The notes under the pieces were generated by a model that saw nothing but the letters and a program-made list of their open reading frames with translations, searched no databases and was not told where the DNA came from. From assembly GCA_900319855.1 (NCBI GenBank), contig ONQC01000001.1:52398-116397 (forward strand): a stretch of DNA of 64,000 nucleotides, read 5' to 3'. The number at the start of each line of letters is the position of its first letter. The first letter of the stretch is position 1. A program made the position numbers and the translations under genes. This document shows positions 24,577 to 33,791 of the stretch, one piece after another. This stretch comes from an uncultured Bacteroidales bacterium. Its GTDB lineage: Bacteria; Bacteroidota; Bacteroidia; Bacteroidales; UBA932.

Positions 24577-25554
24577 ATGGACCAAACTGCTGTCAGAAAA
24601 CGCCTTCAGGCCGAGTTGGATCAGGTGAACAAGCTGATCCTGGACTCTTTGGAGAGTGATATCGAATTGTTGAACCGGACCAACCGTGCGCTGCTGGACC
24701 ACCCGGGCAAGCAGCTCCGGCCGATCCTGGCCCTGCTGGTGGCCCGTGCCATCGGCGGCCGGGTGAACGACGACACCCTGCGTTTCGCCGCGGCTTCCGA
24801 ACTCCTGCACAACGCCACGTTGCTGCACGACGACGTAGCCGACGGGAGCGCGGAGCGGCGGGGACGGCCGACCGTCATGTCACTGCTGGGTTCGCGGGCT
24901 TCGGTCTTGTTGGGCGATTTCTGGCTGGTACGGGCGGTAGCCCGGATCCTGGAAGCATCGCGTGAGTCCAACCGGGTCATCCGGATCTTCGCCGATACCC
25001 TGGCGGATCTGGCGGAGGGCGAGATGCTTCAGCTGCAGAAGGCCTCTGCGGGCGATACGCAAGAAGCTGATTACCAGCGGATTATTTATAACAAGACGGC
25101 TTCGCTTTTCGTGGCGGCCGCCCTGTCCGCCGCGATTTCCGCGCAGGCGACGCCGGCGCAGGAGGAAGCGGTGCGCTCCTATGCGGAAAACCTGGGAATG
25201 GCCTTCCAGATCAAGGATGATATCTTTGATTATCAGGAAAATGTTTCCATCGGTAAACCGGTCGGGCAGGATTTGCAGGAGCAGAAGATCACACTGCCGC
25301 TCTTGGGCGCCTTGCAGGCCGCGCCGGAGCAGGAGGCATCGGTGCGCCGGATGGTGACGCAGATCGGCGAGCATCCGGAGTATCAGGCGGAAATCGTGGC
25401 GTTTGTCAAGACCCGCGGCGGGATGGATTATGCCGTCGCGCGGCTGGATGAATATGTGGACAAGGCCATTGCGGCCCTGGATGTGCTTCCCCAAGGGGAA
25501 GACCGTCAGGCGCTGGCGGACCTGGCCCGTTTTGTATCGGAAAGGAAATCATGA
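24577..25554 (+). CDS. Polyprenyl diphosphate synthase
   Basis: This 325-aa protein has both aspartate-rich Mg-binding motifs of trans-prenyltransferases: D85-D-x-x-D89 (LLHDDVADG) and D214-D-x-x-D218 (FQIKDDIFDY), with GKQLRPILALLVARA before the first. It would condense isopentenyl diphosphate onto an allylic diphosphate to make a longer chain. Its length and its lack of a bulky short-chain block fit a long-chain (octaprenyl or similar) synthase for menaquinone side chains, but chain length cannot be fixed from sequence. It overlaps holB by 4 nt. Confidence 0.92.
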   Translation: MDQTAVRKRLQAELDQVNKLILDSLESDIELLNRTNRALLDHPGKQLRPILALLVARAIGGRVNDDTLRFAAASELLHNATLLHDDVADGSAERRGRPTVMSLLGSRASVLLGDFWLVRAVARILEASRESNRVIRIFADTLADLAEGEMLQLQKASAGDTQEADYQRIIYNKTASLFVAAALSAAISAQATPAQEEAVRSYAENLGMAFQIKDDIFDYQENVSIGKPVGQDLQEQKITLPLLGALQAAPEQEASVRRMVTQIGEHPEYQAEIVAFVKTRGGMDYAVARLDEYVDKAIAALDVLPQGEDRQALADLARFVSERKS

Positions 25555-26624
25555 ATCTGGACGGGATCATCGGCAATGAGGATGTCAAGCGGGCTTTTCG
25601 GAGCATGGCTGCGACAGGACGTGTTCCCCACGCCCTGCTGCTGCATGAGAACGAAGGCGGCGGCGCCTTGCCGTTGGTGCTGGGATTCATCGAGTTGCTG
25701 ACTGGAAACACGCATTATGAATGGAATACGCATTTCTCGTTCCCGATCTCGTCGGGCACCAAGGTGTCCGGGGCAGTGAAGGACCTGACGTGCGATGATT
25801 TTTCCAAATACTGGCGGGAACTGCTGGAGGCGAACCCGAATTTCCTGGAGAATGAACTGTCCGCGGCCCTGGGCATCGAGAAGAAATCGGGCGTGATTGC
25901 CGTGGCGGAGGGGAAGTCGATCCTGCAGAAACTGTCCCTGTCGGGCGACGGCTACCGGTTCATGGTCATCTGGATGCCCGAGAAGATGAATCCGCAGACG
26001 GCGAACATGCTGCTCAAATCCATCGAGGAGCCGTCGGAGCAGACGGTGTTCATCCTGGTGACCCACAGTCCCGAGGACGTGCTGCTGACCATTTCTTCGC
26101 GGTGCCAGCACATGCGCGTGCTGCCCCTGTCCACGGAGGAAGTCGTCCGGACACTGGTGGAGCAGCGGGGCGTCGATCCGGAGTCGGCGGCGGAAGCGGC
26201 TGCCTATGCGGACGGCAGCGTCGGCATGGCGCTCCAATACCTGTCGGGCGCCGGCGATGCCGGTTTGTTCCAGGATTTGTTCACCGAGATGATCGGGAAC
26301 CTGACGGACCGCAAGTTGGAAGACGTCCTGGAAGTGGGCGAGGCCCTGGCTGCGCTGGAATCGCGGGAACGGCAGAAGGCTTTCTGCCTGTTCGCTGGAA
26401 GCCGGCTCCGCAAGATTTTCCTGCTCCAGCAGGGAATGGAGGCGGTGGCTTCGATCCCGCCGCAGGAGGAGGCTTTTTACAAAGATGCGGCTGCGCGGCT
26501 GGGCAAGACCTTCTGCCGCAAGGCGCTGGATATCCTGGGGCGGACGGCCCGCCTGCTGGAGAGGAACGTAGGACAGAAGATCCTGTTCTGCAACATGATG
26601 ACCCGCCTGTGGGCATCGGTTTGA
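25551..26624 (+). CDS. holB: DNA polymerase III delta' subunit (HolB-like)
   Basis: This 357-aa protein has the clamp-loader delta' layout: GIIGNEDVKRAFRSMAATGRVPHALLLHENEGGGALP, then YRFMVIWMPEKMNPQTANMLLKSIEEPSEQTVFILVT and the SRCQHMRVLPL box. The nucleotide-binding loop is degenerate (NEGGGALP in place of GxxGxGKT), as expected for delta', which does not hydrolyse ATP. Other AAA+ features such as SRC support the call. It is coupled to the polyprenyl synthase upstream and followed by ricT, a gene order often seen in this phylum. Confidence 0.88.
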   Translation: MNLDGIIGNEDVKRAFRSMAATGRVPHALLLHENEGGGALPLVLGFIELLTGNTHYEWNTHFSFPISSGTKVSGAVKDLTCDDFSKYWRELLEANPNFLENELSAALGIEKKSGVIAVAEGKSILQKLSLSGDGYRFMVIWMPEKMNPQTANMLLKSIEEPSEQTVFILVTHSPEDVLLTISSRCQHMRVLPLSTEEVVRTLVEQRGVDPESAAEAAAYADGSVGMALQYLSGAGDAGLFQDLFTEMIGNLTDRKLEDVLEVGEALAALESRERQKAFCLFAGSRLRKIFLLQQGMEAVASIPPQEEAFYKDAAARLGKTFCRKALDILGRTARLLERNVGQKILFCNMMTRLWASV

Positions 26625-26635
26625 AAGACTGAGTC

Positions 26636-27844
26636 ATGAATAACGAGAACGAAAATATCAAGTTCGACTGCAGCCGGGGTTGTACGGTGACCCGCGGCCA
26701 GAATGATGAATTGAACTGCACCTATCGGCGCGGATGCTGCAAGCTGGAGGATTACGACTGGCTCCATGGGGTCGGCCAGGAGCAGTATGCCCCCTATTTC
26801 GAGGTGCGTTTCAAAAATACACGCAAAGGCATCTACCGCAATGATTCCGGCCAGAGCGTCAAGATGGGCGACATGGTCATCGTGGAGGCGCAGAGCGGCC
26901 ACGACCTGGGCATCGTGACCCTGGAAGGACCGATCGTGGGCCGTCAGATGAAGTGCAAGGGCATTGATCCGGCGACCTATGAATTCAAGCGGATCTATCG
27001 GAAAGCCAAGCCCTTCGACATCGAGAAATGGCAGGAAGCCATCGCGCGTGAGCAGGATACTATGATCCGGGCCCGCCAGATTGCCGCGGAACTGGGTCTC
27101 GAGATGAAAATCGGTGATGTGGAGTTCCAGGGAGACGGTACAAAGGCTATTTTCTATTACATCGCCGACGGCCGCGTGGACTTCCGCCAGCTGATCAAGG
27201 TTTTCGCCGAGGAGTTCCGCATCCGTATCGAGATGAAGCAGATCGGCGCCCGGCAGGAAGCCGGCCTCATCGGCGGCCTGGGCGTGTGCGGTCGCGAACT
27301 GTGCTGCGCCAATTATATCACGAATTTCAAGTCGATCACGACCGGTGCGGCCCGGGCGCAGGACCTGTCCCTGAACCCGCAGAAACTCGCCGGCCAGTGC
27401 GGCAAGCTCAAGTGCTGCCTCAATTATGAGGTGGCCAATTATCTGGATGCCCAGTCCCGCATTCCGCGGGTTTCCGAGCCGCTCGAATTCGAAGACGGCC
27501 CGGCGTGGCTGGTCAAGACCGATATCCTGCGGGAAATCATGTACTTCTCCTATGAGAAGGGGTCCCTGGCCAACATCTATGCGCTGGACGCCTCCGAGGT
27601 GCGGGAAATCATCAAGATGAACCGCAACGGCATCCGTCCGGAATCGCTGAAGTACGAACCGGAGCCGGAGCTTCCGGAGTTCGTGACGGCCGTGGGGGAT
27701 GACAGCATCACCCGTTTCGATACCGTGTCCAAAAAGCGCAAGAAGAAGGGCGGTTCGGGGAAGAAAGGTGAAAACCGGCAGGGCGGACAGGGCCAGAAGG
27801 GCCACCGTCCGTCCAAACAGAATGAAGGGCAGCAACCGTCATGA
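26636..27844 (+). CDS. ricT: PSP1 domain protein, RicT/YaaT-like
   Basis: This 402-aa protein has a PSP1 C-terminal domain at about residues 110-200 (AREQDTMIRARQIAAELGLEM, AIFYYIADGRVDFRQLIKVF) and the cysteine pattern GVCGRELCCANYI with GQCGKLKCCLNYE, which in B. subtilis RicT takes part in an iron-sulfur-bearing complex controlling RNase Y. The N-terminus carries extra cysteines (FDCSRGCTV, YRRGCCKLEDYDW). The C-terminal tail is Lys/Gly/Gln-rich and probably disordered. It overlaps the GldH-like gene by 4 nt. Confidence 0.88.
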   Translation: MNNENENIKFDCSRGCTVTRGQNDELNCTYRRGCCKLEDYDWLHGVGQEQYAPYFEVRFKNTRKGIYRNDSGQSVKMGDMVIVEAQSGHDLGIVTLEGPIVGRQMKCKGIDPATYEFKRIYRKAKPFDIEKWQEAIAREQDTMIRARQIAAELGLEMKIGDVEFQGDGTKAIFYYIADGRVDFRQLIKVFAEEFRIRIEMKQIGARQEAGLIGGLGVCGRELCCANYITNFKSITTGAARAQDLSLNPQKLAGQCGKLKCCLNYEVANYLDAQSRIPRVSEPLEFEDGPAWLVKTDILREIMYFSYEKGSLANIYALDASEVREIIKMNRNGIRPESLKYEPEPELPEFVTAVGDDSITRFDTVSKKRKKKGGSGKKGENRQGGQGQKGHRPSKQNEGQQPS

Positions 27845-28299
27845 AACGCCTCCTCGCTGTCCTGATGGTCCTGGTGGCCGTTTCCGCCTGTCGCCGTCCG
27901 GCGATGGAGGAGACGTTCGTACGCGTAGCGGACCGGGACGCGTTGGGGCGGTATGGTTTCCAGGTGGACCTGGCGGATTCGACGCTGACCTACGACCTGG
28001 ACCTGCTGGTGGGAATGGCTTGCGACGATGTCGTGTTCTCTTCTTTCCGGCAGCTTCCGCTCCGCCTGCAGTGGACGGCCCCGTCGGGGCAGCCGTATGA
28101 GGAAACGGTGTGGATGCGCCGCAAGGAGCTATCGGACAGCACTTTCTATGAAAAACATTTCTGGGTGGAATACCGGCATGACCTGCGTCCCGTTCAGGCG
28201 GGGGTGTGGGACCTGGCCGTTTCCATCCCGGAGAATCTTTCGGATCAATTCAATGTAACGGGGACAGGACTCCGTCTGACACGCCATGGGACACGGTAA
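27841..28299 (+). CDS. gldH: GldH-like lipoprotein
   Basis: This 152-aa lipoprotein has MKRLLAVLMVLVAVSAC with Cys17 as anchor. It is divergent, but it has the GldH end pattern (VWDLAVSIPENLSDQFNVTGTGLRL), and in many Bacteroidetes gldH sits directly after ricT, as here. GldH is needed for gliding and type IX secretion-linked motility in Flavobacterium but is kept in non-gliding Bacteroidales, where its role is unclear. It overlaps ricT by 4 nt and trmB by 14 nt. The assignment rests on synteny plus weak sequence similarity. Confidence 0.65.
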   Translation: MKRLLAVLMVLVAVSACRRPAMEETFVRVADRDALGRYGFQVDLADSTLTYDLDLLVGMACDDVVFSSFRQLPLRLQWTAPSGQPYEETVWMRRKELSDSTFYEKHFWVEYRHDLRPVQAGVWDLAVSIPENLSDQFNVTGTGLRLTRHGTR

Positions 28300-29107
28300 A
28301 CTGAAGAAATTTCTGGAGAATGAATCGTTCGGCTGCCTGTTGCAGCCGCATATGGAAGAGGTGGTGGACCTGCAGGCGGACGGTTTGGTGTTGAAGGACC
28401 ATCCGATGAAGGGGCATTGGAACGAGCGGATGTTCGCGAAGCCCCAGCCGATCGTCCTGGAGCTGGGCTGCGGACGCGGGGAGTATACCATCGACCTGGC
28501 CCTGCGCAATCCGGAGTGTAATTATATCGGCGTGGATATCAAGGGGGCCCGCCTGTGGAAGGGGGCCAAGTACGCCACGGTCAACCAGTTGCCGAACGTC
28601 GCCTTTTTGCGGACACGGGTGGAATTCATCGAAGCCTTCTTCGCACCCGGCGAGATCGCCGAGATCTGGCTGACCTTTTCCGATCCCCAGCTCAAGAGCG
28701 AGAACAGCCGGCTGACCTCCCCGCGTTTCCTGACCCGCTATCGCAGTTTCCTGCAGCCCGGCGGTCTGGTGCATCTGAAAACCGACAGCCGCTTCCTGCA
28801 TGAATATACCAAGGCGGTCTGCCAGGTCAACGGCCTGCCCGTCCTGGCAGCAACGACCGACTTGTATGCGACCCCTCCGGAGTCGCTTTTCGCGGACGGG
28901 TCCATGCCCGCCGACCGGGTCGCGGCCCTCTACGAGGTCCGGACCTATTACGAACGGCTTTTCATGGAACAAGGCTACAAGATCACTTATCTCTGCACCC
29001 GGATCGACCGGTCTGAGCCCTATCTCTGGCCCGGCGACGCCTTTGACGCCGACTACTGGAAATCCACCGAGGGCCCCCGCCGCACCTACTGCCTGTCGGA
29101 AGGATAA
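28286..29107 (+). CDS. trmB: tRNA (guanine-46-N7)-methyltransferase
   Basis: This 273-aa protein has the SAM-binding motif VLELGCGRGEYT, YIGVDIKGARLWKGAKYA (motif II region) and the TrmB-specific EIWLTFSDPQLKSENSRLTSP, which normally reads FPDPWxKxRHxKRR; the Bacteroidetes branch has this altered form. It transfers methyl from SAM to N7 of G46 in the variable loop of tRNA. The start lies inside the end of the GldH-like gene. The N-terminal extension of about 50 aa is usual in this phylum. Confidence 0.9.
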   Translation: MGHGKLKKFLENESFGCLLQPHMEEVVDLQADGLVLKDHPMKGHWNERMFAKPQPIVLELGCGRGEYTIDLALRNPECNYIGVDIKGARLWKGAKYATVNQLPNVAFLRTRVEFIEAFFAPGEIAEIWLTFSDPQLKSENSRLTSPRFLTRYRSFLQPGGLVHLKTDSRFLHEYTKAVCQVNGLPVLAATTDLYATPPESLFADGSMPADRVAALYEVRTYYERLFMEQGYKITYLCTRIDRSEPYLWPGDAFDADYWKSTEGPRRTYCLSEG

Positions 29108-29129
29108 TCTTTTTAGAGACGGGAATGAC

Positions 29130-29588
29130 TTAGTATCCGCTGCGATCCATTTCGCGGCGGATGTCTTTTTCCTTGATGCTCTGGCGTTTGTCGTAGGCTT
29201 TCTTGCCCTTGGCCAGGGCGATGACGAGCTTGGCGTAGCCGTTCTCGGCGACGAAAAGGCGGACGGCGACGATGGTGTTGCCCTTGAGCTTGACTTCCTG
29301 GCGGAGATGGCGCAGTTCGCGCTTGGTCAGCAGGAGTTTGCGGTCCCGGACGGGTTCGTGCTGGCCCCAGGAACCCCAGAAATACTGGGCGATGTTCATT
29401 CCTTTGACATAGAGCTGGCCGCGCTGGTCGAAATAGCAGAACGCATCGACCAGGGAGGCCTTGCCGGCGCGGATGGATTTGATTTCCGTTCCGACGAGCT
29501 GGATTCCGGCCGTATAAGTCTCCAGGAACTCGTAGTCAAACGAGGCCCGGCGGTTGCTGATCTGGATTTTGCTCTTGGCTTTCGGCAT
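29130..29588 (-). CDS. smpB: SsrA-binding protein
   Basis: The start at 29586-29588 ([20 protein letters not shown]) gives 152 aa. Conserved SmpB segments are present: [39 protein letters not shown]-like [25 protein letters not shown] and the C-terminal tail [12 protein letters not shown] that enters the decoding centre. SmpB binds tmRNA and brings it to stalled ribosomes. A TATATTTG -7 box lies 24 bases upstream. It is divergent from miaA. Confidence 0.95.
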   Translation of the reverse strand: MPKAKSKIQISNRRASFDYEFLETYTAGIQLVGTEIKSIRAGKASLVDAFCYFDQRGQLYVKGMNIAQYFWGSWGQHEPVRDRKLLLTKRELRHLRQEVKLKGNTIVAVRLFVAENGYAKLVIALAKGKKAYDKRQSIKEKDIRREMDRSGY

Positions 29589-29611
29589 GGTCTTTCCTGT
29601 CAAAGGGGATG

Positions 29612-29619
29612 CAAATATA
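29612..29619 (-). promoter_or_regulatory. -7 promoter element for smpB
   Basis: TATATTTG on the minus strand, 23 bases upstream of the smpB ATG. Confidence 0.6.
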
Positions 29620-29630
29620 CGAATTATTCT

Positions 29631-29638
29631 TACATTTG
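29631..29638 (+). promoter_or_regulatory. -7 promoter element for miaA, very close to the first ATG
   Basis: TACATTTG ends only 4 bases before the ATG at 29643. Transcription would then start at or just after that codon, so the message would be leaderless or translation would begin at the ATG at 29712. Confidence 0.55.
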
Positions 29639-29642
29639 CCAC

Positions 29643-30686
29643 ATGACCGAAAAACCCCGTCCCGTCCCGAATCGGACCCAATTGCTGCCCGACCGCCCCG
29701 GCATTCCGCCGATGGCGGAGCTTCCCGTTGCCGAACGAATCGATCCGGCGGAAATCCTCGCCGCATACGAGGCCGGGGAGATCGACCTGATCTGCGTGCT
29801 GGGACCGACCGCATCCGGGAAAACCCGCTATGCCGTCCATCTTGCCCGGGTTTTGAACCGGCTGCGGGGGAACGGTCAGCCGTCGGACGGTCGTTGCGCC
29901 GGTGCGGAGATCCTCTCGGGCGACTCCCGGCAGGTATACCGGGGCATGGATCTGGGGACCGGGAAGGATCTGGAGGAATACCAGGAGATTCCGTATCACC
30001 TGATTGACATCGCCGAGCCGGGTACCCGATACGACATTTACCAGTTCCAGCAGGATTTCGAAACCGCGTACCAGGATATCCGGAGCCGTGGCGGCATTCC
30101 GATCCTCTGCGGAGGCTCCGGCCTGTACATCGAGGCGGCCACTTGCGGTTATACGCTGCCCCAGATTCCGCCGGATCCGGAATTACGGGAGGCCCTGGAG
30201 GGGGAATCGACCGCCGACCTGCACGCCCGTCTGCTGGCCCTGAAGCCAGATACCGACGCATCCACCCTGGAATCCCGGCGCCGGACCATCCGTGCGCTGG
30301 AAGTCGCTTTGTATGAAGCGGAACATCCCGTGGTCCGAAGCGGTTTCCTTCCCAAGAAAGTCTATTATATCGGCACGCTCGTGTCCCGCGAAGACCGGGT
30401 CGCCCGGATCGACCGCCGGCTGGACGAGCGGCTGGAGGCCGGGTTACCGGACGAAGTACGCCGTCTGATGGCAGGCGGCGTACGGGCAGAAGACCTGATG
30501 TATTATGGTCTTGAGTATAAGTATGTTACCCAGTATGTCCTCGGGATTCTCTCCCGGGAGGAAATGCGGATCCTGCTGGCCAATGCCATCCATCAGTTCG
30601 CCAAACGGCAGATGACCTGGTTCCGGGGCATGGAGCGCAAAGGCATCCGCATCCACTGGACCGATCCGGCTATTGCACCGGCTTGA
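29643..30686 (+). CDS. miaA: tRNA dimethylallyltransferase MiaA
   Basis: This protein (347 aa from the first ATG) has the P-loop G-P-T-A-S-G-K-T at about residues 54-61, [21 protein letters not shown] (tRNA and substrate contacts), [25 protein letters not shown] and the [11 protein letters not shown] end motif. It adds a dimethylallyl group to N6 of A37 in tRNAs that read UNN codons. The P-loop normally sits about 10 residues from the start, so there is an unusual N-terminal extension of about 45 aa. The -7 box directly before this ATG leaves open a start at 29712 ([12 protein letters not shown], 324 aa). Its end overlaps the convergent C69 gene by 17 bases. Confidence 0.92.
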   Translation: MTEKPRPVPNRTQLLPDRPGIPPMAELPVAERIDPAEILAAYEAGEIDLICVLGPTASGKTRYAVHLARVLNRLRGNGQPSDGRCAGAEILSGDSRQVYRGMDLGTGKDLEEYQEIPYHLIDIAEPGTRYDIYQFQQDFETAYQDIRSRGGIPILCGGSGLYIEAATCGYTLPQIPPDPELREALEGESTADLHARLLALKPDTDASTLESRRRTIRALEVALYEAEHPVVRSGFLPKKVYYIGTLVSREDRVARIDRRLDERLEAGLPDEVRRLMAGGVRAEDLMYYGLEYKYVTQYVLGILSREEMRILLANAIHQFAKRQMTWFRGMERKGIRIHWTDPAIAPA

Positions 30687-32325
30687 CGTACCGGTCGCCG
30701 GTCTGGGCCTTGACGGCATCGATGAAGGCCGGAGCATAGGCCGGGGAAGTCCGGCGGCCCTGCACCACCACGCCATTTTCGGAAGGCTGCATGATCTGGT
30801 CGTTGTGCTTGACGATCAGCAGGCGGGCCAGTTTGTCCCACCGCGTCATCATCTTGTCCGTATAGGCTTCGGTCTTGGCGGTCAGGTAATCGACCCGCTC
30901 GCTGTGGGTCATGTCCGCCACCTTGGCCTCGACCTCTTTCTGGTCTTCGGCATAATAGTCTTCCAGCTCTTTCTGCGCCTCACGCAGGTCGCCGATCATG
31001 GCGCTGTACCGCGGATAAACCATGTTGGCCACGAAGTTGTTCATCCAGAAAGCGCTCTCCGTGCTGAATTCGCGGATGTCGTTGTTCTCCCTGCGGAACG
31101 GTTCCGGCACCCGGTTGATGCTGCAGTAGACCGGCACGTAGGCCACCATCGTGGCATCGTCCATGTTGAAATAGGTCACGCCGCCGACTTCGTCCGGCAG
31201 GAAGGAACGCATCTGGCAGACCATGGTCATGCCGCTCTGCTGACAGCCGATCGGACGCTCGCGGAACATGTCAGTCCCGTCGCTGCTCTTGAAATTGACG
31301 GGCTGGTTGCGGTACGGGGAAGCCCAGGGACCGGCGCTCACATCGACGGTCATGTCCAGGGCGGTGCCCTCGTAGTGGTCGCGCATGTCGTTCATCAGGT
31401 CGCGCACGGAAAGCGGCGCATTGGGCTTGATCCAGAGCGGCAGGTGGTCGATCACGTCGGTCTGGCCGTTGATGAACGGCAGGTAGCTGTCCATTTCGGC
31501 GGTGTCATAGTGGTGGCGGAAGAAGCTCCAGACACGGGCCTCGCAATAGCGGATGGCGCTGAAATCCAGCGGTCCATAGGCCTCGCGGAAGCTGAAGTCC
31601 GCATCCTTTCCCTCATAGAATCCCATCTCCCGGGCGAAGGAAATCACGTCTGCGCTGTACATGCATTCTCCCTCTACTACGCAGAAGCCCAGTTTCTTGT
31701 CGGCCTTCTTCGCCTGCGGGAACTGCTGGATCCGGCTGGCATTCGCATAGGCACAGACACAATCGTCCGGCACCCGCAGCGCCACCCAGACCGCGCCCTT
31801 GCGGCCGGGACCCTTGCCGATCAGTTCCATGATCCAGGCCTCGTCCTTGTCACAGACTGCGAACGACTCGCCGGTCGCATTGTAGCCATACTGCTGGACC
31901 AGGGCGTCCATCACGGCGATGGCCTCACGGGCCGTCCGGCTGCGCTGGAGCGCCAGGTGCATCAGGGTGAAATAATCCAGCCATCCGTTCGGATTACGGA
32001 GTTCTTCCCGGCCGTCCCACGTCGTCTCGACGATGGTGACCTGGTTCTCGTTCATCAGGCCGGCCACGTTATAGGTATACGGGGCCTGGTCGACAAACCG
32101 CCCGGTGCCGTTGGCGCCGAAGCCCCGTACCGGAACCTTTTCTCCGGCCACATGGCTGCCGGCTCCGTACCAGGTCAGCGGCGAGGCAAAACCGAACCCG
32201 TCGCAGTTGTAGGTGCACATCACGCTTCCGTCTACGGAAGCCTTTTTCCCGACAATCAGGTTGGTGCAGGCAAAACCCGCGACCGTCAAAAAGGTCAGAA
32301 CGACCGAAAGAATCCACTTTTTCAT
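30670..32325 (-). CDS. C69 family dipeptidase (PepD-like), exported
   Basis: The start at 32323-32325 (MKKWILSVVLTFLTVAGFACTNLIVG) gives 551 aa. In C69 enzymes the catalytic Cys becomes the N-terminal residue after processing, and here Cys20 in GFACTNLIVGKKASVDGSVM stands at the start of the mature protein with the family pattern CTxxxVGKxASxDGS. Other family blocks are YTYNVAGLMNENQVTIVETT and WIMELIGKGPGRKGAVWVA. It would hydrolyse dipeptides outside the cytoplasm. Cys20 could also be read as a lipobox, but the residues after it favour the catalytic reading. Confidence 0.88.
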   Translation of the reverse strand: MKKWILSVVLTFLTVAGFACTNLIVGKKASVDGSVMCTYNCDGFGFASPLTWYGAGSHVAGEKVPVRGFGANGTGRFVDQAPYTYNVAGLMNENQVTIVETTWDGREELRNPNGWLDYFTLMHLALQRSRTAREAIAVMDALVQQYGYNATGESFAVCDKDEAWIMELIGKGPGRKGAVWVALRVPDDCVCAYANASRIQQFPQAKKADKKLGFCVVEGECMYSADVISFAREMGFYEGKDADFSFREAYGPLDFSAIRYCEARVWSFFRHHYDTAEMDSYLPFINGQTDVIDHLPLWIKPNAPLSVRDLMNDMRDHYEGTALDMTVDVSAGPWASPYRNQPVNFKSSDGTDMFRERPIGCQQSGMTMVCQMRSFLPDEVGGVTYFNMDDATMVAYVPVYCSINRVPEPFRRENNDIREFSTESAFWMNNFVANMVYPRYSAMIGDLREAQKELEDYYAEDQKEVEAKVADMTHSERVDYLTAKTEAYTDKMMTRWDKLARLLIVKHNDQIMQPSENGVVVQGRRTSPAYAPAFIDAVKAQTGDRYVKPVQ

Positions 32326-32496
32326 TGTAATGCAGACTGTTGTTTCCCAAATATAGTGAAATTTCATGGATTCCCCTGTGTTTTCGCCCACGTCCCGTCC
32401 GTTCCTGTCGTCGCCGGACTCCTCCTCGGCCGCCCGAAGAGGGTCGATTCGGAGTTCCCGGACCAGGGAGCTGCGGGCCGTGGGGTGGTCTCATAT
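32326..32496. other. Intergenic stretch with a minus-strand promoter box
   Basis: First part of the 467-base gap between the dipeptidase and the transposase gene. A TATATTTG -7 box on the minus strand lies at about 32348-32355 and suits the dipeptidase gene. The GC-rich remainder shows no gene or structure I can support. Confidence 0.5.
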
Positions 32497-32606
32497 GTGA
32501 GAAATGTAAATAATTGAAAGTTAGGAATATAGGAGACCATTATTGCAAAATAATTTGCCATAATGGTCGCTTAAACCGCTGTGGATCAATTAAATGTATT
32601 TCTCAC
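32497..32606. repeat. Nested palindrome upstream of the RAYT gene
   Basis: The outer imperfect inverted arms are 32497-32517 and 32586-32606 (GTGAGAAAT...TAATTGA, 17 of 21 matching). Inside is the hairpin 32535-32568 with arms GACCATTAT and ATAATGGTC around TGCAAAATAATTTGCC. The inner hairpin closely resembles the one at 33792-33835 after the gene. AT-rich against a GC-rich background. Confidence 0.75.
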
Positions 32607-32792
32607 CTATATGGGGATTGGTAAACTTTTTCAGGACCGGACCGTGATGTGAAGCCCTTGAAGTGCGGTTTCTCTGTACTGATGTGACGGGTGTTTTTAT
32701 TCGTATTATATAGGATACTTCAAATTATTTTCCGATCTTTGTCTACGGCGCGAGTCAAACGCTCGGGCCGGATCTTTAATCCTTGCCGGTTT

Positions 32793-33731
32793 ATGAGGGG
32801 AATGAAGCGGACCATCGTCCCGGAGGCTGTTCATCATATCTATCAACGTACCGTTGACGGGGTGCTGCTGTTTTACACCGTGCGGGACCATCTTGTCCAT
32901 TTTTCGGTCTTTTCAGTTTGCGCGAGGAGATATGGAATAACGGTCCTCGGGTTTTGCCAAATGCCGGACCATCTTCATCTTTCGGTCCGGCCTTCACGAC
33001 GGGACCAGATGTCCGGATTCATGAAGGAGTCTGCCATCTGTTTTGTCAAGGAATACAATTCCTCCATCGGTCGGTGTGGACCTATATTGGAGTCTTGCTT
33101 CGGCAGTGCGCCCAAAATCAAGGATAAAAGGGTCCGCGAGAATATCGTCTATCTATATAACAACCCTGTGGAGAGGGGGTTATGCATGATGGCTGAAGAT
33201 TATCAATGGAACTTTCTCGCTTACGCCTGGTCAGACCATCCTTTTTCCGAGCCCTTCATTTATCGAAGAGCTTCGTGGAAAATGAAAAAAGCCGTCAGGA
33301 TGCTTAAAGATTGCTGTAAATCAGGGAACTATCTCCGCTATCATTTTTTGGACAGTTTGTTCGAGGAGTTGGACCAGCGGGAAACTGCGCAGCTTATCGA
33401 CATGATTATCAACTTATACCAATTCATTGATTATAACGCGGCTCTGTCCTACTATGGCTCCATGGAGAAAATGTTGTCAGCCATCCATTCCAATACCGGT
33501 ACGGAACATGATATCCGCGAGGTTTTCGATGCCGGCACAGACAGGGTATATATCAAAATGGCTCAGTTGATTCGTAAAGGAGGCCGGTACCGGAACGTAC
33601 GGGAGGTCACCGTCGCTCCCGTTGAGGAGAAAATCCGGTTGTTCCGTGAAATCCAGGCCCGGACAGGGGCTACCGGGCGTCAAATCGCAAAGTTCCTTCA
33701 TCTCCCTTTTTCCTCCGACAACACTCGGTAA
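32793..33731 (+). CDS. REP-associated tyrosine transposase (RAYT, IS200-like Y1 family)
   Basis: The start is taken at 32793 (MRGMKRTIVPEAVHHIYQRT); the ATG at 32802, preceded by AGGGGA, is equally likely. The 312-aa protein has the single-strand transposase layout: HHIYQRTVDGVLLFYT, the HUH metal motif in FCQMPDHLHLSVRP, then IKDKRVRENIVYLYNNPVERGL and a conserved YQWNFLAYA segment. A C-terminal part of about 140 aa has no domain I recognise. Such proteins in Bacteroides are commonly annotated as transposases. Base composition is visibly more AT-rich than the neighbours and codon use differs, which suggests transfer. Related hairpins flank it, as expected for a RAYT with its REP substrate. 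Confidence 0.8.
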   Translation: MRGMKRTIVPEAVHHIYQRTVDGVLLFYTVRDHLVHFSVFSVCARRYGITVLGFCQMPDHLHLSVRPSRRDQMSGFMKESAICFVKEYNSSIGRCGPILESCFGSAPKIKDKRVRENIVYLYNNPVERGLCMMAEDYQWNFLAYAWSDHPFSEPFIYRRASWKMKKAVRMLKDCCKSGNYLRYHFLDSLFEELDQRETAQLIDMIINLYQFIDYNAALSYYGSMEKMLSAIHSNTGTEHDIREVFDAGTDRVYIKMAQLIRKGGRYRNVREVTVAPVEEKIRLFREIQARTGATGRQIAKFLHLPFSSDNTR

Positions 33732-33791
33732 CACGTTTTCAGCACGGAGACATTTTGGACGGAAAATGGAATTGTTTGGTTGATAAATACT

